Assembly (NCBI GenBank): GCA_034766995.1
Contig: CM068313.1
Span: 41,029,496-41,093,495 of the forward strand
Direction of reading: 5' to 3'
From: Acanthacorydalis orientalis
Lineage: Eukaryota; Arthropoda; Insecta; Megaloptera; Corydalidae
Length of the DNA stretch: 64,000 bases
Shown: positions 1 through 30,597 of the stretch, one piece after another
Numbering within the stretch: the stretch's first letter is position 1
How the letters are laid out: every line of letters begins with the position of its first letter
Program-made: the position numbers and the translations under genes
The notes under the pieces: model-generated
Told to the model about the DNA's origin: nothing
Seen by the model: only the letters and a program-made list of their open reading frames with translations
Databases searched by the model: none

Positions 1-3890
<3,890 letters not shown>

Positions 3891-3896
3891 TTTATT
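3891..3896 (-). promoter_or_regulatory. candidate polyadenylation signal of ubinuclein
   Basis: AATAAA on the minus strand about 110 nt after the proposed stop codon. The hexamer is common by chance at this base composition, so the call is weak. Confidence 0.25.
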
Positions 3897-4003
3897 AAAA
3901 ATTTGTTTAGGATTATAATGTATAAAAAATTGATATTTATATATACAGAAGAATAACAACTACCAATCTAATACGATTAAACATCTTCAGTTGTGAAATG
4001 ATT

Positions 4004-17793
<13,790 letters not shown>

Positions 17794-17905
17794 GATATTT
17801 CACATAAAACATAGGAGAAAGCCATGAAATATACACAAATACTTTCAGCATGTTTAAACTGTTATGGCCATGTTGACTGTTTTTAATGCGCGCGCATTGG
17901 ATGTA
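17794..17905 (-). promoter_or_regulatory. putative ubinuclein promoter and 5' UTR
   Basis: Immediately upstream of the ATG lies a palindromic AATGCGCGCGCATT (17885-17898) overlapping a CCAAT box on the minus strand (17896-17900). Local CpG density is far above the surroundings. The GCGCGCGC core resembles NRF-1-type sites of housekeeping promoters (inference). No TATA box can be distinguished in this AT-rich context. Confidence 0.35.
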
Positions 17906-18357
17906 CTGTACGGGTGGCAGCAGTGTATGACATGATCAGCTGATATATAGATTTCTGTAAATTAACTTACCAATATAGTTCATATATAAAATAAACTTAT
18001 TAAAAATAAATGTGAAGTTGTAAATATTACAAAAATACAAGTCATTAACCATTTGTTTAAATTATTTTCAATATATAATGTTAGATTAGTAAAAATTATT
18101 TTAATTAAAGATTCGAACTTTTACTAATATCTAATAGTTGATAAACTCACGTCCAGATGGTAGATACAGTACAGTATCATAACTATTTGTAACAAAATGT
18201 TATTTATAATAAAATATAAGAATTATATGCTTATTTTTCAAATATTAATTATTAATTTATAAAACATCTTTAAATTAAAAAAAAAATAAATAAAATTATA
18301 CTACAATAAAATGTTTTTTCTTCATTTTTTATCAACAAATGGCACGTAACTATAACA

Positions 18358-18442
<85 letters not shown>

Positions 18443-18502
18443 CATTTACATGTATATATATATATATTTACATGTATATATATATATATATACATGTAAA
18501 TG

Positions 18503-18534
<32 letters not shown>

Positions 18535-18551
18535 TATACATATATATATAT

Positions 18552-18612
<61 letters not shown>
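18358..18612. repeat. long (TA)n array with TACA/TGTA interruptions
   Basis: About 250 bp, intergenic, upstream of ubinuclein. Interspersed TACATGTA and TACATTTACATG variants show that it has been stable enough to collect point changes. Confidence 0.95.
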
Positions 18613-18616
<4 letters not shown>

Positions 18617-18759
18617 CTTAAAAACACGTGCTTGTTTAAATTTTAAAAAAATGTTCTATATTAGTCTTTTTATTATTAGATATAAAAATTAATTCGGCGC
18701 CTTTACATAGAATTAATCATAATTTAGTTTTATTTAATTACTGGATTAGCTCAATGAAA

Positions 18760-19880
18760 AGAAGCCGAATTTAAGTAATACGAAAAATGTTTAATATTTA
18801 TTCAAAAGAATCTTCATTTTCTTTAATAAACTTATTGCAACGTTCTAAAAGTTTTTGAAAACAGTCAGCATAGGCGTCCAAAGAAACTACTTTCAATTTG
18901 GCGGTTACATTTTTCTTAATATTTTTTACAACTTGAAATCGTTTCCTTTTAAGAACAGTTTTCATTTTATAACAGAAAAAAAGTTTTCTGATGTCAAGTT
19001 AGGTGAATAGGGTGGATGATTGATCTCTATAACGCGGTGTTTCATGAGAAATGACTTTATAATTAATGCAGAATGAGCAGGTGCATTTTCATGCAATAAG
19101 AACCAACTACCATTTTCTTGAAATTGTAGTCACACTCGATAAATGTGATGCAATAATCTCTTTACCACTTCAACATAGAATTCATTATTAATTATTTATC
19201 CTTCAGGCACAAAATCTTTATTGATTACACCCTATTTATGGAAAAAGATAAGTAGCAGGGTTCTGTTTCCGAATTTTTCCAAATGAAACTTTTTGAGACT
19301 TAGTGATGATTTTCTAATCCACGGCATACTCTTGAGTTTCGTCTCAAGGTCGTACTGAAACACCTAAGACTCATCACCAGCGACAATGCAGCCAAGAAAA
19401 TTTGCATTGTAACAAGTTTGAACGAAGTTTGCGCACGATCCAACTTTTCTATTTTCGCTCGTCTGTAAGACTTTGTCGGGATCAATTTTGCACAGATTTT
19501 CCTTTTGCCACAATTTCACAAACTTTTGAGATCGAATTTACATTTTAAGAGATCGACGAACGCCCAGTCCAGTGTCATTTTGAATATCATCACGCCCATC
19601 TTTGAAACGTTTAAATTATTCAAACACATTAGTGCGACTTAAGATGTTATGACCAAGTACACTTTTAACATTTCATAACTTTCTATCGCAGTTTTTTCTA
19701 ATTTACAGAAAAAATATTATTAACGCGTTGATCCATGACGACTGACAGAAACACAAAGTACATGCTAACTTCCTTCACAGAAAATAAAAGCTGTTCTATC
19801 TTCACTTAACTTCCCTTTATTGATGACACTGTGAACTATTATATACTATTTTACTTTTGGTTTTATTTCATGTGACTCCA
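18760..19880 (-). pseudogene. mariner transposase pseudogene (mauritiana-like, DD34D)
   Basis: Read on the minus strand, the relic spans most of a mariner transposase. It starts with an N-terminal helix-turn-helix remnant (FKRFKDGRDDIQNDTGPGR in a broken frame). It goes on to GDES-stop-VFQYDLETKLKSMPW, LLHENAPAHSALIIKSFLMK and HPPYSPNLTSENFF. The family motifs are GDESWVFQYD, LLHDNAPAH and YSPDLAPCDFF. The second catalytic Asp is Glu and the third position is lost, and several stops and frameshifts are present. It is therefore an old, dead copy. Exact inverted-repeat ends were not identified. Confidence 0.85.
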
Positions 19881-19928
19881 GTCCTGTAGCCTCAATCTAG
19901 GAATTAAGTTGCCAAACCTTGTATATAT

Positions 19929-19972
<44 letters not shown>

Positions 19973-19989
19973 GTGTGTGTGTGTGTATG

Positions 19990-20272
19990 CAGTGGCACAC
20001 CTATCGAGGGATTCAAGGGGCGCCGCCCCCTCCACAAGAAAAAGGGAAAAAACATTAGAAAACAAAAAATTCATCGCGCGAAAATGCTCTTATATACACA
20101 GAGATATTAATGTAACCACGAATGAAGTAATTTAAGCGCTGTGTAAAGAGAAAAAAAACTGGTTTTATTTTTTAAATAAATTTTTATAATCACTAATTAA
20201 TTTTATTGAATTCACATTATAAAAAATTATCCGTTCAACTAGCTCGTCCCCTCAGATTAAATTTGAGTGAGC

Positions 20273-20274
<2 letters not shown>
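19990..20274. mobile_element. possible short hAT-like non-autonomous element
   Basis: A 285-bp segment begins CAGTGGCACACCT and ends, on the opposite strand, AGTGGCTCACTC. CAGTGGC is a frequent start of hAT terminal repeats. It is bounded by (TA)n/(TG)n on the left and (TA)n on the right, and carries an unusual GC-rich tract (GGGGCGCCGCCCCCT) near its start. No clear 8-bp target duplication can be read because of the flanking microsatellites. Confidence 0.3.
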
Positions 20275-20324
<50 letters not shown>

Positions 20325-20839
20325 ATTTTACAATGTTGTTAAATTTATTATAAATGTACAAAATCATTATATGATAAAATTCGTTTCTCGTATTTTAATA
20401 TTATCCTCTATATAAAGTATTTAGAAAAAATTTTCATACTTTGTACGAAAAAATTTTGCTCTCAAAATAGAAAATAATATTGGTGCATACATTTTAAGAT
20501 ACTGTGATAGATTTCTATATGATTCTATCATTTTATTCAACTTAACGTGTAATTAAATCAGTTCCAGAAATGGGACAAGAAACATTAATATTTCGTTTTG
20601 ATATGATAACCAGTTCTCTAGAATATTTTTGAAAAATTACTTTTTTTTATAAATAAATTAAATATAATATTGCATATCAAATTAACAAAGAAAATACTCG
20701 TTTAAATTCTATTTGGTATTCTTTCAAGTTATATTTAGCACTTTTTTCTTGTTCTGCTCTACTTTCATCAAATATTATTTTATAATAGTTAATAAATTGA
20801 TACATACATACGTACATACATGTATTTTATATATGTATG

Positions 20840-20894
<55 letters not shown>

Positions 20895-21172
20895 AACTTG
20901 AAAATAAAATAATAGAATTTATATTAAGGTGCAAGGTGAATAACGTTTCGGAAGCACAGTGGCTATTTCTGGTCAGTTCGAAAGAGAAGTTTACTTCGCT
21001 TTATCCAACTTTGATTGAATACTCGAATCGCTAGAGAGTCAATTTACCACTTAACGTTGCTTTCCAATAGAAGCGTGTGATAGAAAATTATTTGTTTTCA
21101 CATTTTAGTAATATCGAAGACTATTAGTTGACTTGAGTTATTTTATTGTAGAAATGAATTTTATTTGAAATA

Positions 21173-21219
<47 letters not shown>

Positions 21220-22337
21220 TTGTTATTAGAGATCATACATATTTTTAATTAAACTAAAGATGTGGTTAAAAATATTTATTATGACTTAAGAGTTAAAAAT
21301 AATTATATTTCACAATAATTACATGTAATCGAATTAGATAATTTAAATAATGATAGGAAGAAAATTAAATGATTTTACTGTAGTACTGAAATAGTAATTA
21401 TAAAAAAAAATATAAAAAAAATTGATATGAAATTAAAAATGGTTTGTGTAAAATTCAATTTGCCCAACTGTCATATTTTAACTTAAAAATTAAAATCAGA
21501 AGTAAAAAAAAAAAATAATATGTGGTCTTTTTCGATATAAGACGTTCAAAAAAAATTATTTTTACTTTTCTGTGTTTATAAAGATATTTTATTTTATTTT
21601 AATATACTTATAAAAATATAATTATATAATATATTTTTAAAAAAATACAATATTTGACTATTGAAAAAAAGTATAAAATATATTTTACTAAAAAAAGGCA
21701 ATATTATAGGATATAATATCTAAGAAACTACGGTTTATTATCGAATTAGAGACATTTTGTTAGATTCTGGGACGTATTTATTAATAAGATCTGAAAATAG
21801 AGTTATGAAAAAATGATCTAAAAAATAATGATCTATTAAATAGTTTTCAAGAATTTTGAAAAGAATAAAATTTTATTTGTAATATTATTTTATTTATAAA
21901 CAAAGTCACTAATGATTAAACAGAGAAGATAAAGAAAAATAATACGTTTATTAATTAAATATTATTTACAATATAAAATATAACAAATAAAGTATTAGTC
22001 TATAGAAAGAATACTTAATCATCAAGACCTGCACTGTATAGGAATGTGAGATTCTATTTATGAGTTTGCAAGATATGCTACGTAGTTTTTTTAGTTAAAT
22101 TAAAAAAATATAGATACTTTAATATGGGGCCATAACAATATATTTTAAAATTTAAAGGAAGGAAGGAACCAAAGAAATCTACAATATGTTATAATCATTT
22201 AATTACAAGCATATCAATGAGAAAGTCAGATATGATATTAATAAAATAGAAAAGCATAGTATATTTCATTAAAATATCAAATTTACAATAATTTCTTACA
22301 TTATTTCATAAGAATATAGATCTTGGAACAATAAAGT

Positions 22338-22394
<57 letters not shown>

Positions 22395-22553
22395 TTATAT
22401 TCGGCTTGAATATAATTTCAAAAACTATAAGATAATTATATTTTTACTTATTGAAGTTATATTTAAGTTATGTAACTATAAAAATTACAGTTTTAATAAA
22501 CATATTACACAAATGGAAAAAATCTGTGAAATGTAAATAACTTATTAGCTTAA

Positions 22554-22594
<41 letters not shown>

Positions 22595-23760
22595 AAGGGA
22601 GAGAGAGTTTGTTTATTTTTAGGAAAATATTCTATATGAATGATATTATAAATAATTAGTTTTGGTTATGTTTAATATTTTATTATTTCAAGTATTCTAT
22701 AAATACACTTAGATTAGTACTTGACGCAAAAATTAAAAACCCACGTCGTTTAGTTTCATAAGTAAAAAAGTTATATTAACACCTTGCGTAGGTATTTATA
22801 TGATATAATTTTTAAGATTGTAAAAGATATAAGTTTGCAAGTTTGCAAACATCGTTCGAGACTTGTTTTCTTCAAGTAGACACACCGAGTGAATGAGGTG
22901 GATTTTATTAACCATCTCTCGACAGTCGAGAAACGTCACCGAGCATTTCCCCATCTCCAATCTGTGGAGTAAGCTTTGTTTGCCCCCCAGCGTCAACGAT
23001 GAAAACCATTGTCTTAATCAAAGTTTTTTGACGTCTTGCTCTTCTTTACTGCTTACACCGACTACTTTGTGAAGTCACTGACTGTAGAGATACAACTATA
23101 ACGTAACCTAGATTGTTGGAATATTTTTTTATCAGGGTATTTTAATTAAAACAATGTTTTTATTTGATAGACTGTTAATATGTTTTGTGTTTGGGCAGCT
23201 GATAAAAATAAAGTTATAAAAGTGAAGTATTCAAGTAGAATATAATTAATGAAATTAATAAAAAAATTATGCATATTCTCATTTTTTATTAAAATGTAAT
23301 AAAAACCAAATCACTAATATAAACACACGAGAGGAAAAAAATATTATTTACAATGCAATAAAGATAATTATATACAAACTAGAGATTAAACATATTTTTG
23401 TAAATAACTCGAGAGTATTGTTTTCCACTTTAATAAAAAAATAGTTATATATTATTAGAGAAATATTTTAAGTAATTTTTGTGAAAACAGAAATAAAGAA
23501 CAAATTTTAAGACAAGAAAATTATTCAATTGTTAATCTTAAAAAAATAAATAACTATTCAGGTTATTGACTGTAATTTTTATTTAACTTTTCAAAATATT
23601 AAAATTAATCAAAGTCAAGAACAATGGAATAATAATTTACAGAAATTTGCTAATTAAGAATTGTATTATGTAAAGAAATACATATATTTCAAGAGACAAT
23701 GCCTTATAAAAAAATATAAATAATATAATAAAATATATTTATAAATTTAATCCATAACTG

Positions 23761-23823
<63 letters not shown>

Positions 23824-24160
23824 GTAAATTAGATTCCATTTCATTATCGAATACATTTTAACAATTTGGGATTTATAAAGAAAAAAATATATGAAATATA
23901 TAAAAAGAAAAAAAGAAAATTTATATAAAATTAAAAACTCAAATATATTTCAATATTGGGCTTTTTTTAATTAAAATGGTAAGAAGAACGTATTAAACTT
24001 TCAATAAAAATAGAAAAGAATATTTTCAACAACTTTATGTTACCTGCAAGTGAAGAATAACAGAAATTTAATTTTGTCAATTTTATTTATGATATTAAAA
24101 TTAACTTCACGAAAACTATTAAAATAAGTAATTAAAAACTAATTTAATATGCAAGAAATG

Positions 24161-24213
<53 letters not shown>

Positions 24214-24900
24214 ATTAAATGTTAATTTTAAACTGGAGTTTTTATATTTTAAAATATATTTGCCTTCTACATAATAAACGTAAATTTTTAGAATCAAATT
24301 TTCAGCAATAAATTTATTAAATGGATTGATTTATAAATTCGGATTTTCATCAAAACCATTCCAATTATAATAAAAAATCTCTTATCTATTCCTTGTTTTG
24401 AGCGAAAAAAAATACTTTTATTATAATTATGTCTTCTTTTAAATATAATAATAAATATAAAAAAATATCTGAATAAATTAACTATAATTATTTATTTATT
24501 GTACATGCAAATGAAATAGTAGCATTCTAGTAAGCAAGTGTGATGATTTTGACATGGACTGTTAAGCGGCAACTCAGCCGATAGGTGCTACCAACCACCG
24601 AGACCATGATGGCATTACGAAAAAACTCACTCTATTATGTGCCGGAGAGCTTTAAGATTTCCCCATAATGTTAACGCATCAGTTTGAAAATGAAGCCATT
24701 AAATTGTGAAGAAACTTCGTCGAGTCTCATACTACACACTCCTTAATTCCGATCGACTTTTCTGCTTGTGTTCATTTATGTACATTTCGGTAGCTAAGAT
24801 ATGTTTTTACTTTTATAGAAATTACAAGCTATAAAAATTCCCGTTGTATAATCAAATCATTCTTTTTTAACTAGTGATACACACACACATACACACACAT

Positions 24901-24902
<2 letters not shown>

Positions 24903-24982
<80 letters not shown>
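24903..24982. repeat. (CA)n(TA)n microsatellite
   Basis: An ACACACAT tract followed by about 78 bp of TA. A second TA array (25080-25141) lies only 100 bp away. Confidence 0.9.
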
Positions 24983-24985
<3 letters not shown>

Positions 24986-25086
24986 AATGAAGTGGTCTCT
25001 GTTTTGTCTGTTAGTAACACAAAACTTGTTGTACATATTAAGACGAAATATTTTATGATCATAGCTAGGATACTGGTGAATATATA

Positions 25087-25144
<58 letters not shown>

Positions 25145-25269
25145 AATCATATGTTAATAAATTTTATTACAACACTAAAAAAATTAAATACAATAAAAAA
25201 CCTAGAAAGCTCCACTTTTTACACTTCAGTGATTTTTTCCCTTTTATTAAGTATGTATTAAGCATGTAT

Positions 25270-25440
25270 TGCTGTGAAATTTAAAATTTAACACACGAAA
25301 TAATATTCTTATAAACTGAATTTTAATGACTATTCTATAAATTGAATTGTTCTATTTTTCGTAATTATATATATTTTATTTTATTTTAATACAGTGTATT
25401 TATAAGCATTAAAAATGCATGCTTTTATTAGCATATATTT
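25270..25440. repeat. dispersed repeat, copy of 28995-29165
   Basis: Partner of the repeat 3.7 kb downstream, with the same order of shared motifs (ACGAAATAAT, ACTATTCTATAAATT, TTTTAATACAGTG). Probably an old non-coding element or the end of a larger degraded transposon. Confidence 0.6.
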
Positions 25441-26299
25441 TTTAGAAAAATAATATTTGTTTGATTATATATTCTATTTATTTTGGTATCTATCGATTCT
25501 ATATTTTATCTTCTTATTTCTAACATAATCGTTTCTTACTTCCTTGTCATTTATAGATAATCATTTATAAAAATATAGATAATTGTACATATTACCTCAT
25601 ATATTATAAACTTATTTAAATAAATATATAACTGACAACTTGTCCACAACTGATTTATTTAAATAAATCAATAAATTCAGAAAAATGTGTTCTTGTATTG
25701 GTAATAATTTAAAAATTTCAACTAAAAATTTACTATATGTCGGTTTTAAAAGATATGCTATTTTTTGATTGTGTATTGTTTATATTATGAATAAAGAATT
25801 ACTACCAAACATTTATCTACTAGGCATGTGTTTGTTAAATACAATAGCTTCACTCGAAACAAACTTCATTTATTCATCCATCTAAATCCTGGCTAAATCC
25901 CTGCCACGAAATGTTCACTGACCAGTAACAGCTCGGAAATATATATATACCTTAGTATTTCAGTTTGTTACACATAGAATCGTTTACGAATAAACAATAT
26001 ACTTAAATATAAAACCGTTGAATACAAATGTACGAACACGTTTAAATAAGAGTTGTGTTTGATTGTTTTTTAGAAACGACAGTATCTCTCACGTCATGCG
26101 TCAAGAAAAAAATAGACAAGTTCTCAGTGAATCCACTTCTTGTTCTACTTGTTTTAGGCTACATCCGTAGTAAATCAAGACGATGTGATTATATAACATT
26201 AGTTATTTAACCATTATCGTTCATTACAATCGCTACCATTTCTTTCCTTGTACAAATTCCATATAATTGTAATGAATTTTACGAGTACGTTTCATATAC

Positions 26300-26303
<4 letters not shown>

Positions 26304-26366
<63 letters not shown>
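26304..26366. repeat. (TA)n microsatellite
   Basis: About 60 bp of pure TA in intergenic DNA. Confidence 0.95.
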
Positions 26367-26370
<4 letters not shown>

Positions 26371-26806
26371 AATGAAAAATATAAAGAATTTTATCTGGTC
26401 TTAGAAACATAACAAGGTAACTTTAAATGGTTTCTGTAATACTTTAAAAAATCATTATAATAATATAAGTATCCAAAAAATTAGACTACCTATAAAAACG
26501 GCACAAATGTTTTTGTGATAACAAGCGATTCATCATAGAATATTAGGAAAAATGTTTTATTAATAATTTATTGATATTAAGAAAGATATATATTATATTA
26601 AGTAATAAAATAAATTAATATTGAATGAAGAAGTATAAATATCTATAGTAAAATTTTGTAAATATTCAAAATGTATATTACTTTAATATTAATTTTTTTA
26701 ACTAATATCAAAGTGCAAGTTATTCTCGACCTTTTCTAAGCTACCGTATATGTTTTTTTTATAAATATTTATGACAGTACACTTAAACAAATATATATAT
26801 ATATAA

Positions 26807-27297
26807 GGGTAGTTTGATAAGTATGGTAAAAAAGTAAGTTAAACATATTTTTTTTGGAAAAAATCCATTTTATTTTTCAACATAGGTTCCATTAACGGCT
26901 ATACATATGGTCCAGCGAGTCTGCAAAATACGCATTGACGGCGGCTATGACATGCTCATTCGACAAGAATTTCCTTCCACCAAGCCGAAATTAAAAATTT
27001 GGGAAGTGGAAGAAATCGCACGCGGCTAAGTCCGGAGAATAAGGTGGATGAGGAATCAATTCGAAGCCTCATTCGTGCAAGTTTGCCATTGCGACGGTCG
27101 ATTTGTAGGACGGCTCGTTGTCCTAGCGAAAGAGCACTTTTTTGTGCGCTAATCTTTACCGTTTTGGTTTTAGCTCTTCTTTCAAACCGTTCAATAATGT
27201 CGCATAATATACTCCTGTTATCGTTTTCCCTTCGTTAAGTAATCGATCAGGATGATCCCTTGGGAATCCCAAAAAACAGTGGCTATCACCTTCCCAA
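26807..27297 (-). pseudogene. 5'-truncated mariner element, same family as the one at 62.2 kb
   Basis: The left end (GGGTAGTTTGATAAGTATGG) is the 3' terminal repeat and sits directly after a (TA)n tract. On the minus strand the relic reads VGKVIATVFWDSQGIILIDY, GVYYATLLNGLKEELKPKR, VLFR-stop-DNEPSYKSTV, IPHPPYSPDLAACDFFHF and NEHVIAAVNAYFADSLDHMY. That is the second half of a mariner transposase with the second (DN) and third (CDFF) catalytic positions visible, broken by stops. The first half is absent: the sequence changes abruptly at about 27297 into a pogo-like fragment. Confidence 0.85.
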
Positions 27298-27722
27298 CCG
27301 ACAAAACCGAATCCTGAAATCTTGCTTGGATATTCGTAGGTGAGCACGCAAAAGGCAGGAATAAGCTCACGATACCCGGAATGTTATATATCGACATTGT
27401 TTTGTATAGGTCATTCGTTATCCATGTATCGAAAAAAAACTGACGTATTTCTTGAATAGACCGTATACGCTTCGAGCTAATGGCTGGCTTGTGACTGCAA
27501 TGAAGAAGAACTATAATACGGTGACACCATTATCTTTGAACAAATTCAAGACCTCTGCTGACAGGTGGGAGCCGTGGTTGTCCAGGAGAAGCAGTACTGG
27601 TCTCTGTTTAGAAGGACTCACTTGATTTATAAAATGATGAGAAAACTTAATAAAGTTGCCTTTGTTCACCATAAAATCAAGAAAATACCATAACTTCTCA
27701 ATACAGAACCTTAGGTACATTT
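27298..27722 (-). pseudogene. pogo/Tigger-like (DDE_1) transposase fragment
   Basis: On the minus strand the fragment reads NFIKFSHHFINQVSPSKQRP followed by VLLLLDNHGSHLSAEVLNLF, the unmistakable DDE_1 block with its second catalytic Asp (LLLDNHGSH). Across stops and frame changes come TSQPLARSVYGLFKKY (family SHxLQPLDVGxFGPLK) and MSIYNIPGIVSLFLPFACSP followed by TNIQARFQDS (family IPGIVxxALPxAxTPxNIQxGF). It stops where the mariner begins. No terminal repeats were found, so this is a fragment. Confidence 0.85.
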
Positions 27723-28160
27723 TGTAATAGTAATAATGAATGCATGATTCGATAAGAGAGAAAATGTATGAATAATTTATTCCGGCAAACTGCCTCTATC
27801 GTATTCATGAAAAAATTCATACCACAAAAAGAAATTTGAGGTTAAGCATAAAACCTATAGGGAATCTTTAAACCCTTCACATGCACTATCGAAAAATGTA
27901 AATGCTTTTCAAACAAACATTAAAAAAACTTTTGATATAACGAAAAGTTTAAGATGTACAAAAGTAACTCACCGCTATTAAACAATGAAAAACAGCAATA
28001 ATTTTTATGAAACTCTTCCAACTGTCACAAAATTACGTTGATAAATGCATTTCACATTACTTAACCTAAGGTAGAGCAGTTGGTGCTAACCTTGTAACAG
28101 AGCCGAAGAAAAGGACCTTCCGCCAACCTGTCACTAAAGCCAACCAGCCCCGGTTTCTCC

Positions 28161-28292
28161 TACATACATACATACATACATACATACATACATACATACA
28201 TACATACATACATACATACATACATACATACATACATACATACATACATACATACATACATACATACATACATACATACATACATACATACA

Positions 28293-28352
<60 letters not shown>
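28161..28352. repeat. (TACA)40 tetranucleotide array followed by (TA)n
   Basis: 160 bp of uninterrupted TACA units, then about 32 bp of TA. It directly follows a 95-bp block of higher GC (28064-28160), an arrangement seen where a retroelement 3' tail seeds a microsatellite; that origin is only a guess here. Confidence 0.95.
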
Positions 28353-28353
<1 letters not shown>

Positions 28354-29460
28354 TGATTAAAAAACATAGTATTTTTACTTAATGAATTGGGATTGAATAA
28401 TAATTAAAAAGATATAATAAAACCTTAAAATAATACCCGTTTCATATAACAATACTTGATCACTGAACAATATTGTGAAGTAATAATATTATTGTATGTG
28501 TATAATAGTTGTTATGTGGACATTCTTTATTGTCTATCGTTATTCTAGAATTAATGAATGTGATGTTCGTTAACAGTATTAATTAACGTTTGTGCCTATT
28601 CAGTCTGTTCGCTCCAATTATTTAACAAAATAAATAACATAGAAATTTCATAAATTAGTTAATTATAATTTTTTATTCAAAGAAAAATTATATTTATTAT
28701 GAAAATGTATATGTATGAATTTTATATGCTATCACAGCTATTATCAACTTGTTTTGTGTAAATATCTTTGTAAATTATTACTTTTTATTTATTTCGTTTA
28801 AAAAGTTATATACACTTCATTTTTTTAATGGATTTTTTGTTCTATTTAAAATGTCATTTTTTAATATTTTCCACCATCCTCTTCCAGCATATGTTTGAAA
28901 CAAATGCTTGATAAAATTTCGTTCAAGAATCTGTTCAAAAAGAAATATTACTAGTATTTTTTTTAAAATTATTTAAAAATATAAGCTGACTTGTTTTATA
29001 ACATATTTTTTGCAGTGAAATTTAAATTTTAACGCACGAAATAATATCTTTATAAATTAAATTTTAACGACTATTCTATAAATTCAATTGTTGTATTTTT
29101 CATAATTATGTATTTTATTTTAATACAGTGCATTTATGAGAATTAATAAATATTTCTCAGAAAAATATTATTTTAAATAAAGTCTGATTAAAAATGTTTT
29201 TTATTTCATATTTTAAGAAAAGTAAACTATTTTCGATATTTTATCTATTTCTTATCCGATTAAATTATATATTAATTCTAATTAAAATATACTTAATTAT
29301 TGATAGTTTAGAATGATACAAGTAAATGGTAATGATCATAAGTAAAAAATATATTTAATTAGAAAAAATAATACAAATGAGAGGTATTTAAATTTAAAAC
29401 AAAATTAAGTTGTACCAATTGTAATGGTTTAGATATTTTGTATTTTTTCAAGTTAAATTC

Positions 29461-29508
<48 letters not shown>

Positions 29509-30595
29509 AATATGTTGAAATTTCTCAAAGTAGCTACTTCTACATTTAAGGATTCTTTTTAAATATGCTTTAAACTGAATAAAGATTAGAGTTTAAGTTT
29601 TTTCGTCTCAACTCAATCTATGTACTAAATATGATTCATTTTTTATTATTATTTTGATAAATTATACACACGATTATTTTCAATTAATTTTATGCTTTTC
29701 AAATGTTATCATTGAAATTAAAATGATAATTTTATATTCTAAATATAATAACACATTTATGTATTTAGAGATATTGTCTGATACTTTCGATTATTGATAT
29801 AATAAATGTATCATTTCTGTATAATGCTGACTGAGGTTTTTTGTTATGAGTAATATATCAAAAATATTTTAATACAAAACAATAAAATATCAAATCGATA
29901 GAATCATTGTAAGCGGTAACATGACTGATATACGTATAAAGCAAGTCATAGCAAACGAAGCGAGAAACCGCACGACTAGCGTGAAAAATATTTTTCTGAT
30001 GTGAAGCAATAATATTTCTTATGAGCTATAAAATGATTCACTGCTATGAGAGTAGCTCGTGAGCTACACTGCTCAGAGGGATGAACTACTCAGTGTATAA
30101 GATGAGTACGAGTGGTCAACCGTGAAAAACACAGAGTTATTTTATGTTTATACTAGAATATTGTCAGGTTTGACAAAGAATATATAGAGACATGTTTATT
30201 TTATATGCATGAAATGCACGTCGCAAATAACAAACACATTTCTTGTTAAGAGATCAATACGTTTTCGTTTTTTTCCGATTTAAGATATTTCATTCATTAT
30301 ATTCGATTTATATAGCAAAAACTCTTAATTTGTTAACAAGAGATATTTTATAACGTTATTTTAAATAAAATATATTTTTAATAGGTCACAATTAAAAGAA
30401 GATTACGAATAACACACAGATAGCTACTGATTTTTGAACGTCAATTTAATCAAGTATCTTTTTATATATGCAATCATACTTTTGTATACAAACTTCATAA
30501 TTATATTTCTTAACTCGTTTATAATGCTTGTGTTTATTGAAATTAATTAAAAATAATATTTAACAAAAAAAAAATAATATATATATATATATACA
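28353..30595. other. gene-free AT-rich block
   Basis: No gene seen. (TA)n occurs at 29464-29506 and 30578-30592. The stretch 29890-30140 is less AT-rich and contains the perfect inverted repeat GTAGCTCGTGAGCTAC (30052-30067). The sequence around 28995-29130 resembles that around 25270-25400 (GTGAAATTTAAAATTTAACACACGAAATAAT-type context), a dispersed repeat. Confidence 0.5.
28995..29165. repeat. dispersed repeat, copy of 25270-25440
   Basis: Both places carry GTGAAATTT, then AA(C)ACACGAAATAAT, then a long shared run through ACTATTCTATAAATT, AATTGTT, and TTTATTTTAATACAGTG with a following CATTTAT/TATTTAT. They are in the same orientation and about 85-90 per cent alike by eye. No coding content; the family is unknown. 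Confidence 0.6.
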
Positions 30596-30597
30596 TT

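Larger units (their letters stand above)
20275..26300. other. gene-free AT-rich intergenic block
   Basis: No gene or recognisable transposon protein. (TA)n arrays occur at 20275-20321, 20845-20891, 21180-21212, 22340-22391, 22557-22577 (followed by a GA run), 23764-23822, 24163-24210, 24905-24982 and 25080-25141. Two less AT-rich islands stand out, 22840-23050 and 24540-24760, without interpretable coding content. Confidence 0.6.

Noticed and set aside
18322..18692. Long Tyr-Ile open frames at this and many other places
   Set aside because: They are translations of TATA repeats on both strands and have no protein meaning.
26999..27238. 79-codon plus-strand open frame
   Set aside because: Antisense shadow of the mariner remnant on the minus strand.
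28075..28110. tRNA-like string (GTAGAGCAGTTGGTGCTAAC)
   Set aside because: It resembles part of a tRNA D-arm, but no B box (GGTTCGA) or cloverleaf follows. At best it is a degraded SINE head.
28161..28320. CRISPR-like regular repetition
   Set aside because: It is a pure TACA tetranucleotide microsatellite without spacers, in a eukaryotic genome.
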